56,342 nucleotides of DNA from the NCBI GenBank assembly GCA_028344335.1, contig JAOMAZ010000007.1, forward strand, positions 1 through 56,342. The letters run 5' to 3'. This document shows positions 33,970-43,029 of the stretch, in pieces. The translations under genes and the position numbers were made by a program. The notes under the pieces are model-generated. The model saw nothing but the letters and a program-made list of their open reading frames with translations. It searched no databases and was not told the DNA's origin. The stretch's first letter is position 1. Each line of letters starts with the position of its first letter. The stretch comes from Deltaproteobacteria bacterium (lineage in GTDB: Archaea; Thermoplasmatota; Poseidoniia; Poseidoniales; Poseidoniaceae).

Positions 33970-35037
33970 CTATTCAGGTGGCTTTGGTGGCGCATAGCCG
34001 CGTTCTTTGGCTTCAGCCACCAATGCAACGTCTGAATCGACCATCATTTTGACTAATCCTGTGAAGGTTGTGCCAGGTTTCCAATCCAAAACAGCTTCTG
34101 CCTTGTCATATTTACCGATTAGTAATTCAACCTCTGCCGGTCTGAAGAATCTTGGATTGGTAACTACTCTCGTAATTCCATTCTGGTCCTTAGCAATGCG
34201 GTCTACTCCTTCTCCATGCCATGATAATGTCATCCCAACATGTGAGAATGCAAGGTCGATGAATTCCTTGACTGAGTGGGTTTCGCCTGTTGCGACGACG
34301 AAATCATCTGGCTTTTCTTGTTGTAACATTCGCCATTGCATTTCGACATAATCTGCTGCATAGCCCCAGTCGCGCTTGGCATCCACATTTCCAATCGACA
34401 TTGTTTCATCAAAGCCAGCGGCGATTCTTGCTGCCATCATGGTTATTTTTCTGGTAACGAATTCCAATCCTCTTCTTGGACTTTCGTGATTAAAGAGGAT
34501 TCCAGTGCAGGCAAAGAGATCATATGATTCACGGTAATTTCTGGTTATCTCGAATGCAAAAACTTTGGCGCAACCATAAGGAGAGCGTGGGTGAAAGGGA
34601 GTATCTTCGGTTTGTGGAATTTCTTTAACCTCGCCGAATTGTTCTGAAGAGCCTGCTTGGTAGTAACGGCATTCTGGTTTATTTCTCTTAATTGCCTCAA
34701 GACAGCGTAGAGCGCCCATACCCGTAACATCTGCAGTCATTAATGGAGAACGCCATGATTCTGGGACGAAGGATTGGGCTGCTAAATTGTAAAACTCATC
34801 AGGCATAACTTCCTTGACCGCGTTATCGAGGCTGGCTTGATCTGTCATATCGCCATTGATTAGATGGAAGTTGGGGTTTTCACTTAGATGGTTGATTAAG
34901 GAACGACCAAGAGTTGGCTGGCTAGTTCTCCTTACCAATCCATACACGGCATAGCCTTTGGAAAGAAGAAGTTCTGATAGATAGGAGCCATCCTGTCCTG
35001 TCACTCCGGTGATAAGTGCTACTTTTCCTCCGGACAT
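33970..35037 (-). CDS. gmd: GDP-mannose 4,6-dehydratase
   Basis: Gmd converts GDP-mannose to GDP-4-keto-6-deoxymannose, precursor of fucose, rhamnose and perosamine-type sugars. The 355-aa SDR protein shows the NAD(P) motif ITGVTGQDGSYL (9-20), the Gmd-specific VRRTS, SSEQFGEV (130-137) and catalytic YGCAK (154-158). The ATG at 35037 has GGAGGAGGTG upstream and fits family starts; the frame is open to 35124. It is flanked by two GT4 genes, forming a surface-glycan locus. No epimerase or reductase that would finish the sugar is in the window. Confidence 0.94.
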   Translation of the reverse strand: MSGGKVALITGVTGQDGSYLSELLLSKGYAVYGLVRRTSQPTLGRSLINHLSENPNFHLINGDMTDQASLDNAVKEVMPDEFYNLAAQSFVPESWRSPLMTADVTGMGALRCLEAIKRNKPECRYYQAGSSEQFGEVKEIPQTEDTPFHPRSPYGCAKVFAFEITRNYRESYDLFACTGILFNHESPRRGLEFVTRKITMMAARIAAGFDETMSIGNVDAKRDWGYAADYVEMQWRMLQQEKPDDFVVATGETHSVKEFIDLAFSHVGMTLSWHGEGVDRIAKDQNGITRVVTNPRFFRPAEVELLIGKYDKAEAVLDWKPGTTFTGLVKMMVDSDVALVAEAKERGYAPPKPPE

Positions 35038-35124
35038 GGCATCGCCACCTCCTCCTTCCTTTTCAATGGAATGATACACCTGCCCACGCAGATTCCATAG
35101 GTGGAAGACAATTCTCGACGCCAC

Positions 35125-36405
35125 ATGGGAGGGGCTGAGCGACTGAAATTGCTTGTTGTTCGAGGCTCTTTTGATTCGCTTGGTGGAGCCGAACGAGAGT
35201 TGCTAACGGTTCTGCGAGAATGGTCAAAACGTTGGGATATCACTTTAGCAACCTTGCAATTTCCGCCCTCTGCTCAAAAATTAGCAGAAGGTTTGGATAT
35301 CAAAATTATTTCTCCAGAAAGTGAATATGTTGCACCGAGCGGGGCAATTTCTGAAATTCTTGGCAAGGAATCCAAAGCTGCTAGAAAAGCCTGGGCGGGA
35401 ATTAGTGGATTGCGTCAAGCCATCGCTAGCGCCGATGTGGCTCACCTCTCTGTCTGTCGCGGAACCTTAGAAATTCTTCCCTTACTACCTGAAAGTCTCG
35501 GTATTCACTACCATTGTCTCGAACCTCCTCGATGGCTGCATGAAGATGTATTGCACCGGAATTTGGATGGTTCTTTGAAGCGGCCGGCATGGATTACAAA
35601 TTTTCTTTTTCGAAAACAGAAAAAGACAGATATCGCCTTGGTGAAATCATTTTTGAAAAGAAAAGGTGCGGCGATTAGTGGAAACTCACATTGGGTTCAA
35701 TCTCAGTTATCTAAATTCTATTCTATTGCGCATGACCCTTCATTGGAGAATGGCCAACCTGCACCACGTAAGGATGGCTTATGTGCTGGCGCTTCAGTCT
35801 TGATGCATGTTGTTGATATCTCAGACTGGCCATCGAAAGCATTTGATGAGGATGTTGAAACCCCTGAAGTAAATGGAAAGTATGTCATCACCGTTGGCCG
35901 TATATCTCACGTCAAAGGTACATGGGAAACTTTGCACAGCCTTGCTGGCACTGGACTATCTTTGGTTCAAGTCGGTGGCGGTTCTGAAGCGGATAAAATG
36001 CTGTTGAATAAAGAGGCAAAGAGGCTAGGGGTTGGTCTTGTCTGCATGCCTCGACTTGAACAAAATCAACTTCGCAAGTTGGTTCGAGGTGCAATTGCCA
36101 TGGTCTCTCATGCCTATGGCGAGCCATTCGGTTTGACTCCTATCGAGGCGATGGCGATTGGCATCCCTGCACTATTTGTTGATGAAGGTGGTTTTCATTA
36201 TACAATGAAAGATGTTGATTCTGGGATGCTGATAGAGCGTGATGGAGATTGGAAGGCAGCATACGAGGCCGCTCAAGATGATGATAACCGAAGCAATTGG
36301 GCAGCGGCTGGAAGGCCTCATGTGGAAGGTAAATTCACTTTGGAAGTTCAGGCTGATGCGCTTGAAAAATTATTAGAAGATTGTCGGTTATGGTCAAAAA
36401 CCTGA
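35125..36405 (+). CDS. Glycosyltransferase family 4 (GT-B)
   Basis: The protein is about 426 aa from the ATG at 35125 (MGGAERLKLLVV). An upstream in-frame ATG at 35101 would add eight residues. The motif FDSLGGAERELLTVL is the classic GT4 N-terminus, and the C-terminal domain has GKYVITVGRISHVKGTWE, VQVGGGSEADKM and EPFGLTPIEAMAIGIPALF with both donor glutamates. It diverges from gmd and runs into the aminotransferase gene, which starts 18 bp downstream. Probably assembles a glycan using Gmd-derived sugars. Confidence 0.88.
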   Translation: MGGAERLKLLVVRGSFDSLGGAERELLTVLREWSKRWDITLATLQFPPSAQKLAEGLDIKIISPESEYVAPSGAISEILGKESKAARKAWAGISGLRQAIASADVAHLSVCRGTLEILPLLPESLGIHYHCLEPPRWLHEDVLHRNLDGSLKRPAWITNFLFRKQKKTDIALVKSFLKRKGAAISGNSHWVQSQLSKFYSIAHDPSLENGQPAPRKDGLCAGASVLMHVVDISDWPSKAFDEDVETPEVNGKYVITVGRISHVKGTWETLHSLAGTGLSLVQVGGGSEADKMLLNKEAKRLGVGLVCMPRLEQNQLRKLVRGAIAMVSHAYGEPFGLTPIEAMAIGIPALFVDEGGFHYTMKDVDSGMLIERDGDWKAAYEAAQDDDNRSNWAAAGRPHVEGKFTLEVQADALEKLLEDCRLWSKT

Positions 36406-36422
36406 ACCCCTCCTGCCCTTTT

Positions 36423-37649
36423 ATGGACGAGCGGCTATCGCAGATGGCCAATAACATGGAAAGAAGTAGAATCCTTTCAATCGCTGCAGAAGTTAAAACG
36501 ATGATTGCTGATGGCCAGCAAGTAGCACCCTATACAGTAGGGGATTTTTCCCCTGCACATTTCGAAGTTCCGCCTCGTTTCATTGAATTGATGCATGAAG
36601 CCCTTGATGATGGACAGACCAATTATCCACCCGCAGCAGGATTGCCTGAACTTCGTTCTGCCTTGGCAGATTGGATGAAACATCGCTTTGATTTGGATGT
36701 TAGTGCAAATGGAATAATCGTTGGCTCAGGTGCTCGACCAGTATTATACGCAGCATTCCGTTTATTCTTGGAAGCTGGAGATGGTCTAGCACATGGGGTT
36801 CCTGCGTGGAATAACCACTACTATGTTCACCTCAATGATGCGGTTGACATCCCCCTTGTCGGCACTGTTGAATCTCGTTTCTTGCCCACTGCCGCTCAAT
36901 TGAAAGAGAGGATTACAGAAACGAAAGTTTTAGTCTTAAATTCTCCACTGAACCCCACCGGTACGTGCTTCACTTCTGAAGAGCTTGGAGCCATTTGTGA
37001 TGTTATCTTGGAAGAGAATGCTAGAAGAAATGGAAAACCTGTCATGTTGATTTATGACCAAGTCTATTCTACCATGACCGCCCCCGGAATCGAGCATGTA
37101 CATCCAGTGCAAGTTAGGCCTGAGATGTTCGAATATACCGTTACTCTCGATGCCGTTTCAAAATCCTTGACTGGCACTGGCCTGCGCCTTGGATGGATGG
37201 CTATACCACCTTCTATTGGAGCCCCTGTTATTGCTTTAATCGGACATATGGGAGCCTGGCCTGCACGTCCAATTCAAAAAGCGGCGGCGGGGGTTTACTC
37301 TGATTTTGAATTACTTGAAAATTACTTTGATGGACTCGATGAAAAAATTGCAGCCCGTATGGAAATCTTGAAAACTAAACTTTCAAAGATGCATCCAATG
37401 ATCGAAATCATCCAACCTCAAGGTGGAATTTATCTAACCGTTCGCTTCAACTTATTCGAGAAAATCGGAGCCACAAGCAATGAAGAGATTCGCCAATGGC
37501 TGCTCAATGAAGCAGGAGTCGCAGTTGTACCATTCCAAGCCTTTGGCCTAGAAGATGAAAGCGGCTGGTTCCGTATCTCGGTTGGCGCTGTTGGACTGGA
37601 TGATGTCCATGCTTCGATGAACCGCCTTGAAGCGGCTCTCAATTGCTGA
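36423..37649 (+). CDS. PLP-dependent class I/II aminotransferase
   Basis: The protein is 408 aa from the ATG at 36423, fold type I. Motifs are YPPAAGLPELRSALADWM, NSPLNPTGT (asparagine of the NPTG motif), YDQVYS with the pyridine-N aspartate, and the Schiff-base lysine K247 in DAVSKSLTGTGLRLGW, plus a C-terminal arginine in GWFRISVGAV. The AspB-like subfamily covers aspartate, aromatic and branched-chain transaminases; the amino acid cannot be told. It follows the GT4 gene closely. Unlike sugar aminotransferases (DegT fold) it is not evidently part of glycan synthesis. It overlaps the convergent ABC ATPase gene by 11 bp. Confidence 0.92.
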   Translation: MDERLSQMANNMERSRILSIAAEVKTMIADGQQVAPYTVGDFSPAHFEVPPRFIELMHEALDDGQTNYPPAAGLPELRSALADWMKHRFDLDVSANGIIVGSGARPVLYAAFRLFLEAGDGLAHGVPAWNNHYYVHLNDAVDIPLVGTVESRFLPTAAQLKERITETKVLVLNSPLNPTGTCFTSEELGAICDVILEENARRNGKPVMLIYDQVYSTMTAPGIEHVHPVQVRPEMFEYTVTLDAVSKSLTGTGLRLGWMAIPPSIGAPVIALIGHMGAWPARPIQKAAAGVYSDFELLENYFDGLDEKIAARMEILKTKLSKMHPMIEIIQPQGGIYLTVRFNLFEKIGATSNEEIRQWLLNEAGVAVVPFQAFGLEDESGWFRISVGAVGLDDVHASMNRLEAALNC

Positions 37650-38634
37650 GTTTTGGCCTGCTGGACCCGCACTCCGGACACTCTAATTCCTCGTCACTTT
37701 GGTAGAGGAATTTACAAGCCGGGCAAGTTTCTACTAATTTCAAGACTCCAAAATTTGATACGGATTCTACCACATTTTCCAAAATTAATTTTCCATCATC
37801 TAAGTCCGCAACTCGGTAAGAGCCACTCCCTCCCATCTTAACAACAACGTCAGGAGGTAGATTTAGTGTCCCTAATTCATCCATGAAAATTTCTCTTTCA
37901 CCCTGCGTTAGGTCACTGAGATTGACATCCGAGCCTCTTTGTGCAACGAACCTTCCTTCCCTTAATTCTAATACTCTATCTGCGAACTCCGCAACCTCTC
38001 TGCTATGTGTTACTATGAGAAAGGCGACGTTCTTCTTGGAATGAAGTTCCTCAAATAACTCCAAAACTTGTATTGAAGTAACTGGATCAAGAGCCCCTGT
38101 TGGTTCATCGGCTAAAATGAGGACTGGATTAGTAATCAAAGCACGAGCAATTGCGACCCTCTGTTGTTCTCCTCCACTAAGCATCGCAGGCAGAGCCTTA
38201 GCACGATGGCCGACTGCTAGTTCATCCAACATCTCCTGAGCTTTTTTGACTGCTAAGCGGCGGTTCACGCCTTGGTGGCGAAGTGGTTGAGCAACATTAT
38301 CCAAAGCAGATAAATTTGGTAGTAGGTTTCCTTCTTGGAAAATAAATGAAACTGTTTTTTGTCTCAACTTTACTAGTTCTCCACCAGTTAGGCGAGTCAT
38401 ATTATGGCCAGAAAGTGCAACAAAACCTGAACTTGGTTTCATTAAGCCACCAAGGCATTTGAGAAGTGTTGATTTTCCTGAACCGGATGGCCCCACAACT
38501 GCTACCGCCTCGCCTTGCCGTACTGTACAATGCAAGCCTCGAAGAGCAACAACATTGCCGTCCTCTGCCTTTGATTCATAGATATGATATAGGGAATTTG
38601 CCTCAAGTATCGGTGTTTCTACTACCATCTTCAC
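37639..38634 (-). CDS. ABC transporter ATPase (LolD/MacB type) with C-terminal zinc ribbon
   Basis: The 331-aa ATPase has Walker A GPSGSGKST, Q-loop FIFQEGNLLPN, signature LSGGEQQRVAIA, Walker B VLILADEPTGALD and H-loop VTHS. After about residue 225 an extra 100 residues follow, ending in a zinc-ribbon-like CPAC...CPEC (about 307-325). That extension is unusual for this class. The GTG start at 38634 overlaps the permease TGA (GTGA), so expression is coupled; an ATG lies two codons later at 38628. Third gene of the operon from 42913. Confidence 0.92.
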   Translation of the reverse strand: MKMVVETPILEANSLYHIYESKAEDGNVVALRGLHCTVRQGEAVAVVGPSGSGKSTLLKCLGGLMKPSSGFVALSGHNMTRLTGGELVKLRQKTVSFIFQEGNLLPNLSALDNVAQPLRHQGVNRRLAVKKAQEMLDELAVGHRAKALPAMLSGGEQQRVAIARALITNPVLILADEPTGALDPVTSIQVLELFEELHSKKNVAFLIVTHSREVAEFADRVLELREGRFVAQRGSDVNLSDLTQGEREIFMDELGTLNLPPDVVVKMGGSGSYRVADLDDGKLILENVVESVSNFGVLKLVETCPACKFLYQSDEELECPECGSSRPKLSN

Positions 38635-41600
38635 TCCCCCTTCAAGACCGTTGCAAGGTCCGCATTCAATGCTCTCTTCGTAGTGAAAAATAGTGCAAAG
38701 ATGACTACTAGCATGACTGCCCCGTTTACTAAGAATAGTTCAAACCAAGGCCATACTAAATCTCGTTCTATCGGCGTGCTTGCCCCACCAAATATTTGGA
38801 ATATGAATCCGAAAATCGAAAAGAATCCGTTGAATGCCTGAGAGATTCCAACTCCAAGGATGACTCCAAGAACCATACTCACCAAGACAATTGAAAGAAT
38901 TTCGAATAAAGTCAAACGAATGACTTGATTTGGACTTGCTCCGATTGCCTGAAGAATTGCTAAATCCTTTCGGCGCTGACTTAGAACCAAAGAGAGGAAG
39001 ACGAATGCAGATGCAATGCTTGCCAATGAGGCCACTACGAATTGAAGACTTAAGAGACCAGGGGTCCCGAAAATCATCCCTCCATTGCGTTCAACGTCTC
39101 GATGCTTTGTCGACCAATCGATGGCACTGGACACTCTTGGATCAGCCTCGATTGCCACCCTTATCTGGCGAAGGAAAAACCCATCCTCCTCATCTGCTAA
39201 ATCACCAAGTTCGAAAAACCACTTTGTTTGATTAATTTCATCGCTATCATTTGCACCGGTCAAAGTTCTCCAAGTCGATTCACCAATAACAATAGCTTGA
39301 TTCGCATCTGAAGGTGATAGCCCCGGAACAAAACTATGTTTTCCGGCATATTGAATTGTAGCATTTCTACTAAGCTTTGAGATTTCAAAACCGATATCAG
39401 ATGCAAGTAAGAATCTTATCTCCGGAGGTAACTCATCTATGGAAACACAACCACTACCGTTTTCAGTGATACCATTCGGGCATGTTGAATTCGTTGTTAC
39501 TGATGCTTCCATACTATAGAATCCCCAAGCCCCTGTCAAGTTTGCTGAAGTGAAATTTGCACCCAGTAGGAGGTTTCCATTCGGGCCTTGAGAATGTATC
39601 ACTGCATCGCTGAGGTTTGCTCCAGTCAAGTCGGCCCCCCTTAGGTCAGTTTGAACCAATAATGCACCTGAAAGGTTAGCACCACGTAAATTTGCACCAC
39701 TAAAATTTGCTAAAGTTAAATTATACATTCCTAAGTCTCTGCCACTTAAATCCGCACCGCTGAAATTCATTGCACCCCAATTTTCGTCGGATTGTAATAC
39801 GGAATATATCTGTTCTAGGCTTGGTTCTTCAGGCTCTGTATTGTTACCAGTTGAAATCAATATTTCATCGAATTGAAGAGTTATTGAATAGATATCATCA
39901 GAATCTACAAGCCATTCTCCGCTCCCATCTCTTCGGCGTTGGGCACGCTCTCCTGGAATATCCAATTGCCCTGCTACATCAGAACCGGCAGTAAACCAAT
40001 CATTGGAAATCGCAGTTGAAAATTGGCCTACATCATCTCCTGGAATTGCTTGTAAATCCCACTGTAAAACATCATCATGCCCATCTAGAAGTACCCAAGT
40101 AAGGTAGGTTGTGCTTTGTCCAACTTCCGTAGTAATCAGAATGGGAACTGAAGTTGCCAATGAAGGGTTCTGAGAGTAATCTATTTCTGCTAAATCAAAG
40201 GCTGATTTTAGAGCATCCCTCGCTTCGGATTCGGATACAGCTGAATTGAATTGAACTTGTAAATCAGAGCCTGTTTCTACACTCGCAGTCTTTTCATCAA
40301 CAAGTGTGCCAGTGAACCCTTGTACAGCAGCAAGTGTAACAATTGATAATGTAAGGAGCATGATGATGGCTAACCTATCGATTGATTCGCTTGAACCTGA
40401 TGTGGATAGACCGCGTTTGACATCTTTTAGCAGTGGAGTCTTACCAAGAATAACTTTCATCATTTTTGGACCTGAGGCACCAAGTCTTGCCAAAACGAGT
40501 GCTCCGCCGATCCATAACAAAAATGGACCAGTAAGAAGAACAAGGCTATCGATAAAGAAATTCTCTAGCAGCCCATCACCACCAGTTTCATCTTCCAATC
40601 TGCTTTCTACCATTGCGAGTAAACCAATTGCTAACATCGACCAGTGAAGCCACCGCCTTGGCTCTCTTACTTCAGCAACCTTTCGCACTCCTTCTTCAAT
40701 TTCCATTGTCAAGAATCTCTTAGTTCGAGAACGGGCAAACAGTATGGCAAGTCCAATTGTCAGCATCGCCACAGTCCCCACTGTTACAGCAGATAATGTA
40801 GGGTCTACCTCAAAATCACCGGAACGGAAAGACATGAATCCAACTGAATCTAGTACAAGAGGAGTCATCCACATCGCTACTAGATAACCCGCAATCCAAG
40901 CCACAGAAGAAATTACTAAAATCTCCAACAAAACCATTCGTTGCAAACCTTCTGCTGTTGCTCCCATTACACGATTAATTGAGACTTCACGGCGCCTCTG
41001 TTCAAGCGATAGTATCAAGCCGTAAATCAATACAGAAATCGACAGAATTACGATTGGAATCATAATGATATAATCAAAAGTCTGTATTAGACCTAGGAAA
41101 ATATTGAGGAAAGTTATCGAACTTGAGACGATATCTGTGTATGATAACTCAAGGCCTGCCGAGGTATAATTTTGCGATTCTATTGAATATTTTAGGTCAT
41201 CTAACCAGTCTTCGGCTTCTGCAGTTGAGGCAGTAGGAAGTTGGCTACGATCTACTGCCAATCCCAGATAGGCATGATCATTATCCATCAAAAGGGTTTT
41301 CTGAGAATCATCAAGCACAACATCGGAAATGAAAACAGGATTAAACAAGAGTGTGGGGTTAGCAAAGTCCCATTCTTCGTAAATTCCGACAACGGTCATA
41401 TTGTAGATAGTTAGACTTTCTCTACAGTACAGATATTCCATCGCAGTAGCATGAATTGTACCTGCACACTCTTCAATTTCACCAGGTAATCTAATCGATT
41501 CAGTCACATATGTGAGTATCATGCTATCTATGGTATCATTTATTTTTGCACCAGCCATATTTGCCAATTGACTTGGCACAACAATTGCCCTCTTTTCTAC

Positions 41601-42203
41601 TGCATCTTCTGGACTCGGCCACTCACCGTAGAGAATTTGTTGGGCGTGGCGTTCTGCAAATTCACCATCGAATAATCCATCACCTGCAATTCTGACAATT
41701 CTATCTCCATTGATAGGTGGGCCATTTTCTAATGCAGCTGGGTAAGCTAGAGATACGTTTGTCCAATCACCTGAAGTGCTAGAAATTTCCTCTAGATTGA
41801 GCGGTTGAGCACGTCCAAATTCTTCATCAAAGAAACCGTCGAGACGCATCCCCTGACGGCCATAAATGATTGAACAATCAGCAATTTCACTCCTCGCAGT
41901 TAAATCATCGCAAATCGACGTGAATAGAACGGAGTCATTAGTCCAACCTGAAACATTTTCTCCGGGCTCCGAATAAAGGTCAATTTTTGCATCATAAGGG
42001 TCGTTTTTCAGAGTTTCTTGGAAAAAGATTTGCGATAACCCTACACCATACGAAAAGACCGTTGTCATGACTAAAGTAGCAAGGAAAACACCAGCAAAAA
42101 CTGCCAAGCCTCTCTCCTTTCCTCGCCATGCAGAAAGACTTGCGAGGCGCATACTATCTGGGGTATCACGAAGGTTTTGGAAAAAAGATTTGATTTTACT
42201 CAC
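38631..42203 (-). CDS. FtsX/MacB-like ABC permease carrying pentapeptide repeats
   Basis: The 1190-aa permease of the type 3/MacB kind has an N-terminal helix (about 32-55) and a large extracellular domain. A central four-helix block follows (about 365-500, with the REVSINRVMGATAEGLQRM coupling segment), then two more helices and a second extracellular domain. Three C-terminal helices follow a second FtsX motif (RKDLAILQAIGASPNQVIRL). Residues about 805-890 of the second extracellular domain are pentapeptide repeats (MNFSGADLSGRDLG, NFSGANLRGANLSGALL, TDLRGADLTGANLSDAVI). Such repeats form a right-handed beta-helix and are unusual in this family. GTG start overlapping the preceding TGA. Probably lipoprotein or surface-component export, or mechanotransmission. 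Confidence 0.9.
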   Translation of the reverse strand: MSKIKSFFQNLRDTPDSMRLASLSAWRGKERGLAVFAGVFLATLVMTTVFSYGVGLSQIFFQETLKNDPYDAKIDLYSEPGENVSGWTNDSVLFTSICDDLTARSEIADCSIIYGRQGMRLDGFFDEEFGRAQPLNLEEISSTSGDWTNVSLAYPAALENGPPINGDRIVRIAGDGLFDGEFAERHAQQILYGEWPSPEDAVEKRAIVVPSQLANMAGAKINDTIDSMILTYVTESIRLPGEIEECAGTIHATAMEYLYCRESLTIYNMTVVGIYEEWDFANPTLLFNPVFISDVVLDDSQKTLLMDNDHAYLGLAVDRSQLPTASTAEAEDWLDDLKYSIESQNYTSAGLELSYTDIVSSSITFLNIFLGLIQTFDYIIMIPIVILSISVLIYGLILSLEQRRREVSINRVMGATAEGLQRMVLLEILVISSVAWIAGYLVAMWMTPLVLDSVGFMSFRSGDFEVDPTLSAVTVGTVAMLTIGLAILFARSRTKRFLTMEIEEGVRKVAEVREPRRWLHWSMLAIGLLAMVESRLEDETGGDGLLENFFIDSLVLLTGPFLLWIGGALVLARLGASGPKMMKVILGKTPLLKDVKRGLSTSGSSESIDRLAIIMLLTLSIVTLAAVQGFTGTLVDEKTASVETGSDLQVQFNSAVSESEARDALKSAFDLAEIDYSQNPSLATSVPILITTEVGQSTTYLTWVLLDGHDDVLQWDLQAIPGDDVGQFSTAISNDWFTAGSDVAGQLDIPGERAQRRRDGSGEWLVDSDDIYSITLQFDEILISTGNNTEPEEPSLEQIYSVLQSDENWGAMNFSGADLSGRDLGMYNLTLANFSGANLRGANLSGALLVQTDLRGADLTGANLSDAVIHSQGPNGNLLLGANFTSANLTGAWGFYSMEASVTTNSTCPNGITENGSGCVSIDELPPEIRFLLASDIGFEISKLSRNATIQYAGKHSFVPGLSPSDANQAIVIGESTWRTLTGANDSDEINQTKWFFELGDLADEEDGFFLRQIRVAIEADPRVSSAIDWSTKHRDVERNGGMIFGTPGLLSLQFVVASLASIASAFVFLSLVLSQRRKDLAILQAIGASPNQVIRLTLFEILSIVLVSMVLGVILGVGISQAFNGFFSIFGFIFQIFGGASTPIERDLVWPWFELFLVNGAVMLVVIFALFFTTKRALNADLATVLKGE

Positions 42204-42913
42204 TCTTCCTCACCCCCAATTCCCCAGGCACTACGAATATCAGAAGCTGCAACTTTACCGTCTTTCATCAACAGCATTCGGTCTGCTTGAGCAGCCAAAA
42301 GTGGGTCATGCGTTACCAACAAAATGGATAGTGGGTCTTTTTCGCGGTGACATAATTCCTTGAACAAGTTCAACACTTCATCACCTGAAGCAATATCGAG
42401 ATTTCCTGTTGGCTCATCTGCCAAAAGTAAACGTCGATTTCCAGAGATAGCACGGGCGATTGCAACTCTTTGCTGCTGTCCTCCTGATAACTGGTCAGGG
42501 ATGTGATCCATACGGTCAGATAGGCCAACTCTATCGAGAGCAGTTATTGCTAATTCTTCAGCCTCTATCTCATTTTTTCCAGCCAACTCCAAAGTAAGGG
42601 CCACATTATCCAAAGCACTGAGATGAGGAAGTAGATGATAGTCTTGGAAAATCCAGCCTACTCCCTTTCTTCTCAAATCAACTAATTTTGCAGGCACATC
42701 TTTACCGTACTCAAATTCTTCAAGTTTGATTTTTCCTTTATCACCTTTGAGTAATCCTCCAATGATATTGAGAAGGGTTGATTTTCCACAACCAGATGGC
42801 CCCATTAGAGCGACTAATTCTCCTTGACGAACTTCCATTTCAATACCTTTGAGTACTTCTAAACGGTTAGAGCCGCTGCCAAACCCTCTTTCCAATCCAT
42901 TGATTTTAAGCAA
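42200..42913 (-). CDS. ABC transporter ATPase (LolD-like), first gene of the operon
   Basis: The 237-aa ATPase has GPSGCGKST (Walker A), WIFQDYHLLPHLSALDNV, LSGGQQQRVAIARA, LLLADEPTGNLD and LLVTHDP. The start is a TTG at 42913, supported by AGGTGAT 5 bases upstream; there is no usable ATG. Its TGA overlaps the permease GTG. It is the standard short LolD/MacB type, in contrast to the long zinc-ribbon paralogue at the other end, so the permease may use an ATPase heterodimer. Confidence 0.93.
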   Translation of the reverse strand: MLKINGLERGFGSGSNRLEVLKGIEMEVRQGELVALMGPSGCGKSTLLNIIGGLLKGDKGKIKLEEFEYGKDVPAKLVDLRRKGVGWIFQDYHLLPHLSALDNVALTLELAGKNEIEAEELAITALDRVGLSDRMDHIPDQLSGGQQQRVAIARAISGNRRLLLADEPTGNLDIASGDEVLNLFKELCHREKDPLSILLVTHDPLLAAQADRMLLMKDGKVAASDIRSAWGIGGEEE

Positions 42914-42918
42914 ACTGC

Positions 42919-42925
42919 ATCACCT
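42919..42925 (-). promoter_or_regulatory. Shine-Dalgarno deciding the TTG start at 42913
   Basis: On the minus strand AGGTGAT is followed after GCAGT by TTG. It matches the anti-SD over seven bases and identifies the unusual TTG as initiator of the first ABC ATPase. Confidence 0.6.
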
Positions 42926-43029
42926 TATGTACTGGAATCCAATTTGTCGGATAACCTCGGTTATTTGAAGTCTTGTTTTCAGTCAATCGCCCCGTTTGTT
43001 TGATGAATGGATGGCGCCTCGGAACCATC

